Source of the DNA: an uncultured Lacticaseibacillus sp.
GTDB lineage: Bacteria; Bacillota; Bacilli; Lactobacillales; Lactobacillaceae
Length of the DNA stretch: 8,106 nucleotides
NCBI GenBank assembly: GCA_934293835.1
Contig: CAKQZO010000069.1
Location: 1-8,106 of the forward strand
Direction: 5' to 3'
The notes beneath the pieces were generated by a model that worked only from the letters and a program-made list of their open reading frames with translations, made no database searches and was not told the origin of the DNA. Shown in pieces: positions 6,666 through 8,106 of this stretch. The position numbers and the translations under genes are program-made. The stretch's first letter is position 1. Each line of letters starts with the position of its first letter.

Positions 6666-8066
6666 ATGCATTATGAAGAAGATTGTGTTGGGCGGATGCG
6701 CATCGCAGATACCGTACTCTATGGCATTCATACAGCTCGTGCGTTGACGAATTTCCCCATCACTAAAGAAGTGACCGACGGTGAACTTTTCCGTGGCCTG
6801 ATTCAAATCAAGAAGGCCGCTGCCCAGGTGAATACTGAAGCCGGTACCTTGGCGAGCACCAAGGCAACCGCGATTCAGGCAGCCTGCGACCAGTTGCTCT
6901 TGGGGCGGCATCAATCAGCCTTGATCGCACCGGCGATTCAAGGCAGTGCCGGCACCAGCGTGAATATGAACGTCAACGAAGTGATCGCCAAGTTGGGGAT
7001 GCAACTCGTGCCGCAAATCAGCTTGCATCCCAACGACGATGTCAACCAGTGTCAATCGACCAACGATGTCTATCCTTCAGCTGGGCGCATCGGTTTGCTG
7101 GCTGCACAGCCGCGGCTGTTGAAGGCCTTGGCCCGATTGTGTCAGACGTTGTTGCACAAGGCCGACGCGTACCGGGATGTCGTCAAGGTCGGCCGCACCC
7201 AGTTGCAAGATGCCGTGCCGATGACGTATGGGCAGAGCTTCCACGCCTATGCATCGATGTTCGTCCGCGACATCAAGCGGATCAAAGAGGCTGGTCAGGC
7301 GTTGGCGGTCGTTAACCTCGGGGGAACAGCGGTCGGCACCGGCCTCAACGCCACCCCTTATTATCAGTCGCACATTGTCGCGGCTGTCGCCAAGTTGTGT
7401 GACTTGCCGCTGACCCTGTCTGAGGATTTGATTGATGCGACTCAAAATACGGATGATTACGTCGCATATTCGGCAAGTCTGAAAGCCTTGGCGGTCGATC
7501 TGACGAAATTATGTAACGATTTGCGCCTGTTAGGGTCGGGGCCACAGGCGGGGTTGAACGAACTCAAGTTACCTGCGCGCCAGGCCGGCAGTTCGATCAT
7601 GCCGAGTAAGGTCAACCCTGTCATTCCAGAGGTCGTCAATCAAGTTGCGTTTCAGGTCATGGGGAATGATCTGACGGTGACGATGGCCGCCCAGGCTGGC
7701 CAGTTGGAACTCAATGCATTTGAACCGATCATTTTCCGCGACCTGCGGCACAATCAAGACGAGTTGACGCAGGCGGTGGCGACGCTGACGACCAATTGCC
7801 TCAGCGGGCTTAAGGTCAACACCTCCCATTCGCTCGACAATGTGTCTCATTCGGCGATTGCGGCGACGATCTTGAATCCTTATCTCGGCTACGCGCAGAC
7901 GACGACGCTGATCAAAACCGCGGTGGCCACCAACACATCTGTCGTCACTCTGCTCAGGCAGCGGCACCTGTTGCCCGAGGCATTGATCGCGCAGCTGTTT
8001 GCGGCAGACGCATTAACGAATACAGAAATGCAGCCAGTACCGCTCAACGCTGGCAGCAAGCAGTAA
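6666..8066 (+). CDS. aspA: Aspartate ammonia-lyase (aspartase)
   Basis: Cytosolic homotetrameric lyase converting L-aspartate to fumarate and ammonia, 466 residues, usual for the fumarase/aspartase superfamily. Conserved region 1 is GSAGTSVNMN at 93-102, region 2 is GRTQLQDAVPMT at 176-187, and the signature loop GSSIMPSKVNP is at 308-318 with catalytic S309. Region 2 has the aspartase Gln (Q179) where class II fumarase has His, and DATQNTD (257-263), PARQAGSS and EAGQLELN-like QAGQLELN (343-350) also match bacterial aspartases, so aspartase is preferred over fumarase or argininosuccinate lyase. One departure: HPNDDVN at 121-127 is the fumarase form, where E. coli aspartase has NPNDHVN. AGGAGGT at 6654-6660 sits five bases before ATG 6666. 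The 49-base spacer before it, the longest here, has no clear promoter or terminator. In context it may recycle aspartate formed by the aminotransferase. Confidence 0.5.
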   Translation: MHYEEDCVGRMRIADTVLYGIHTARALTNFPITKEVTDGELFRGLIQIKKAAAQVNTEAGTLASTKATAIQAACDQLLLGRHQSALIAPAIQGSAGTSVNMNVNEVIAKLGMQLVPQISLHPNDDVNQCQSTNDVYPSAGRIGLLAAQPRLLKALARLCQTLLHKADAYRDVVKVGRTQLQDAVPMTYGQSFHAYASMFVRDIKRIKEAGQALAVVNLGGTAVGTGLNATPYYQSHIVAAVAKLCDLPLTLSEDLIDATQNTDDYVAYSASLKALAVDLTKLCNDLRLLGSGPQAGLNELKLPARQAGSSIMPSKVNPVIPEVVNQVAFQVMGNDLTVTMAAQAGQLELNAFEPIIFRDLRHNQDELTQAVATLTTNCLSGLKVNTSHSLDNVSHSAIAATILNPYLGYAQTTTLIKTAVATNTSVVTLLRQRHLLPEALIAQLFAADALTNTEMQPVPLNAGSKQ

Positions 8067-8078
8067 GGCGGTGGCGCG

Positions 8079-8106
8079 ATGGTGATGATTCGAGCGATGC
8101 GCGCCA
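8079..8106 (+). CDS. Start of a further gene, cut by the window edge
   Basis: ATG 8079 follows AAGGCGGTG (8065-8073) by five bases and opens a frame MVMIRAMRA that runs off the end; ATG 8085 is an alternative start. Nine residues are too few to assign a family. The pattern MIRAMR is common at the start of GNAT acetyltransferases, but this is only a hint. If real, it lies 12 bases after the aspartase stop and continues the operon. Confidence 0.5.

Noticed and set aside
6666..8066. Class II fumarase (fumC) as the identity of the lyase
   Set aside because: GRTQLQDAVPMT has the aspartase Gln instead of the fumarase His, and several other segments match aspartases; only HPNDDVN is fumarase-like.

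Overview
The window looks like chromosomal DNA of a relatively GC-rich Firmicute, most likely a lactobacillus. This rests on strong AGGAGG-type Shine-Dalgarno sites before most genes, Gram-positive-style polar amino-acid ABC transporter parts, and a D-2-hydroxyacid dehydrogenase whose C-terminal PHVAYYT motif resembles lactobacillar D-lactate dehydrogenase. The genus is inference.

All genes lie on the + strand, with gaps from -1 to +49 bases and no visible terminator, so the window reads as the inside of one long operon that starts before base 1 and probably continues past the end. In order: the 3' part of an extracellular amino-acid-binding protein (1-447); an amino-acid ABC permease (460-1176); a PLP fold-type I aminotransferase (1196-2428); a D-2-hydroxyacid dehydrogenase (2433-3404); an ABC ATPase (3421-4176); an MFS transporter overlapping it by one base (4176-5348); a second, paralogous ABC ATPase (5371-6132); an Lrp/AsnC-family regulator (6164-6616); an aspartate ammonia-lyase (6666-8066); and the first codons of a further gene (8079 to the edge).

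Taken together the genes suggest an amino-acid catabolic module. The ABC system would import an amino acid and the aminotransferase would convert it to a 2-oxo acid. The dehydrogenase would reduce that to a D-2-hydroxy acid, which the MFS protein could export. If oxaloacetate is the amino acceptor, the aspartate formed could be cleaved by the aspartase to fumarate and ammonia. The Lrp-type protein would sense an amino acid and control the locus. Family assignments are well supported by motifs; substrates and the linked pathway are inference.

Oddities worth attention: the dehydrogenase lacks the acidic residue that normally sets NAD specificity; two ATPases share the window with only one permease; and the aspartase carries a fumarase-like HPNDDVN segment. 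No RNA genes, CRISPR arrays, insertion sequences or long repeats were seen, and no gene-free stretch exceeds 49 bases.
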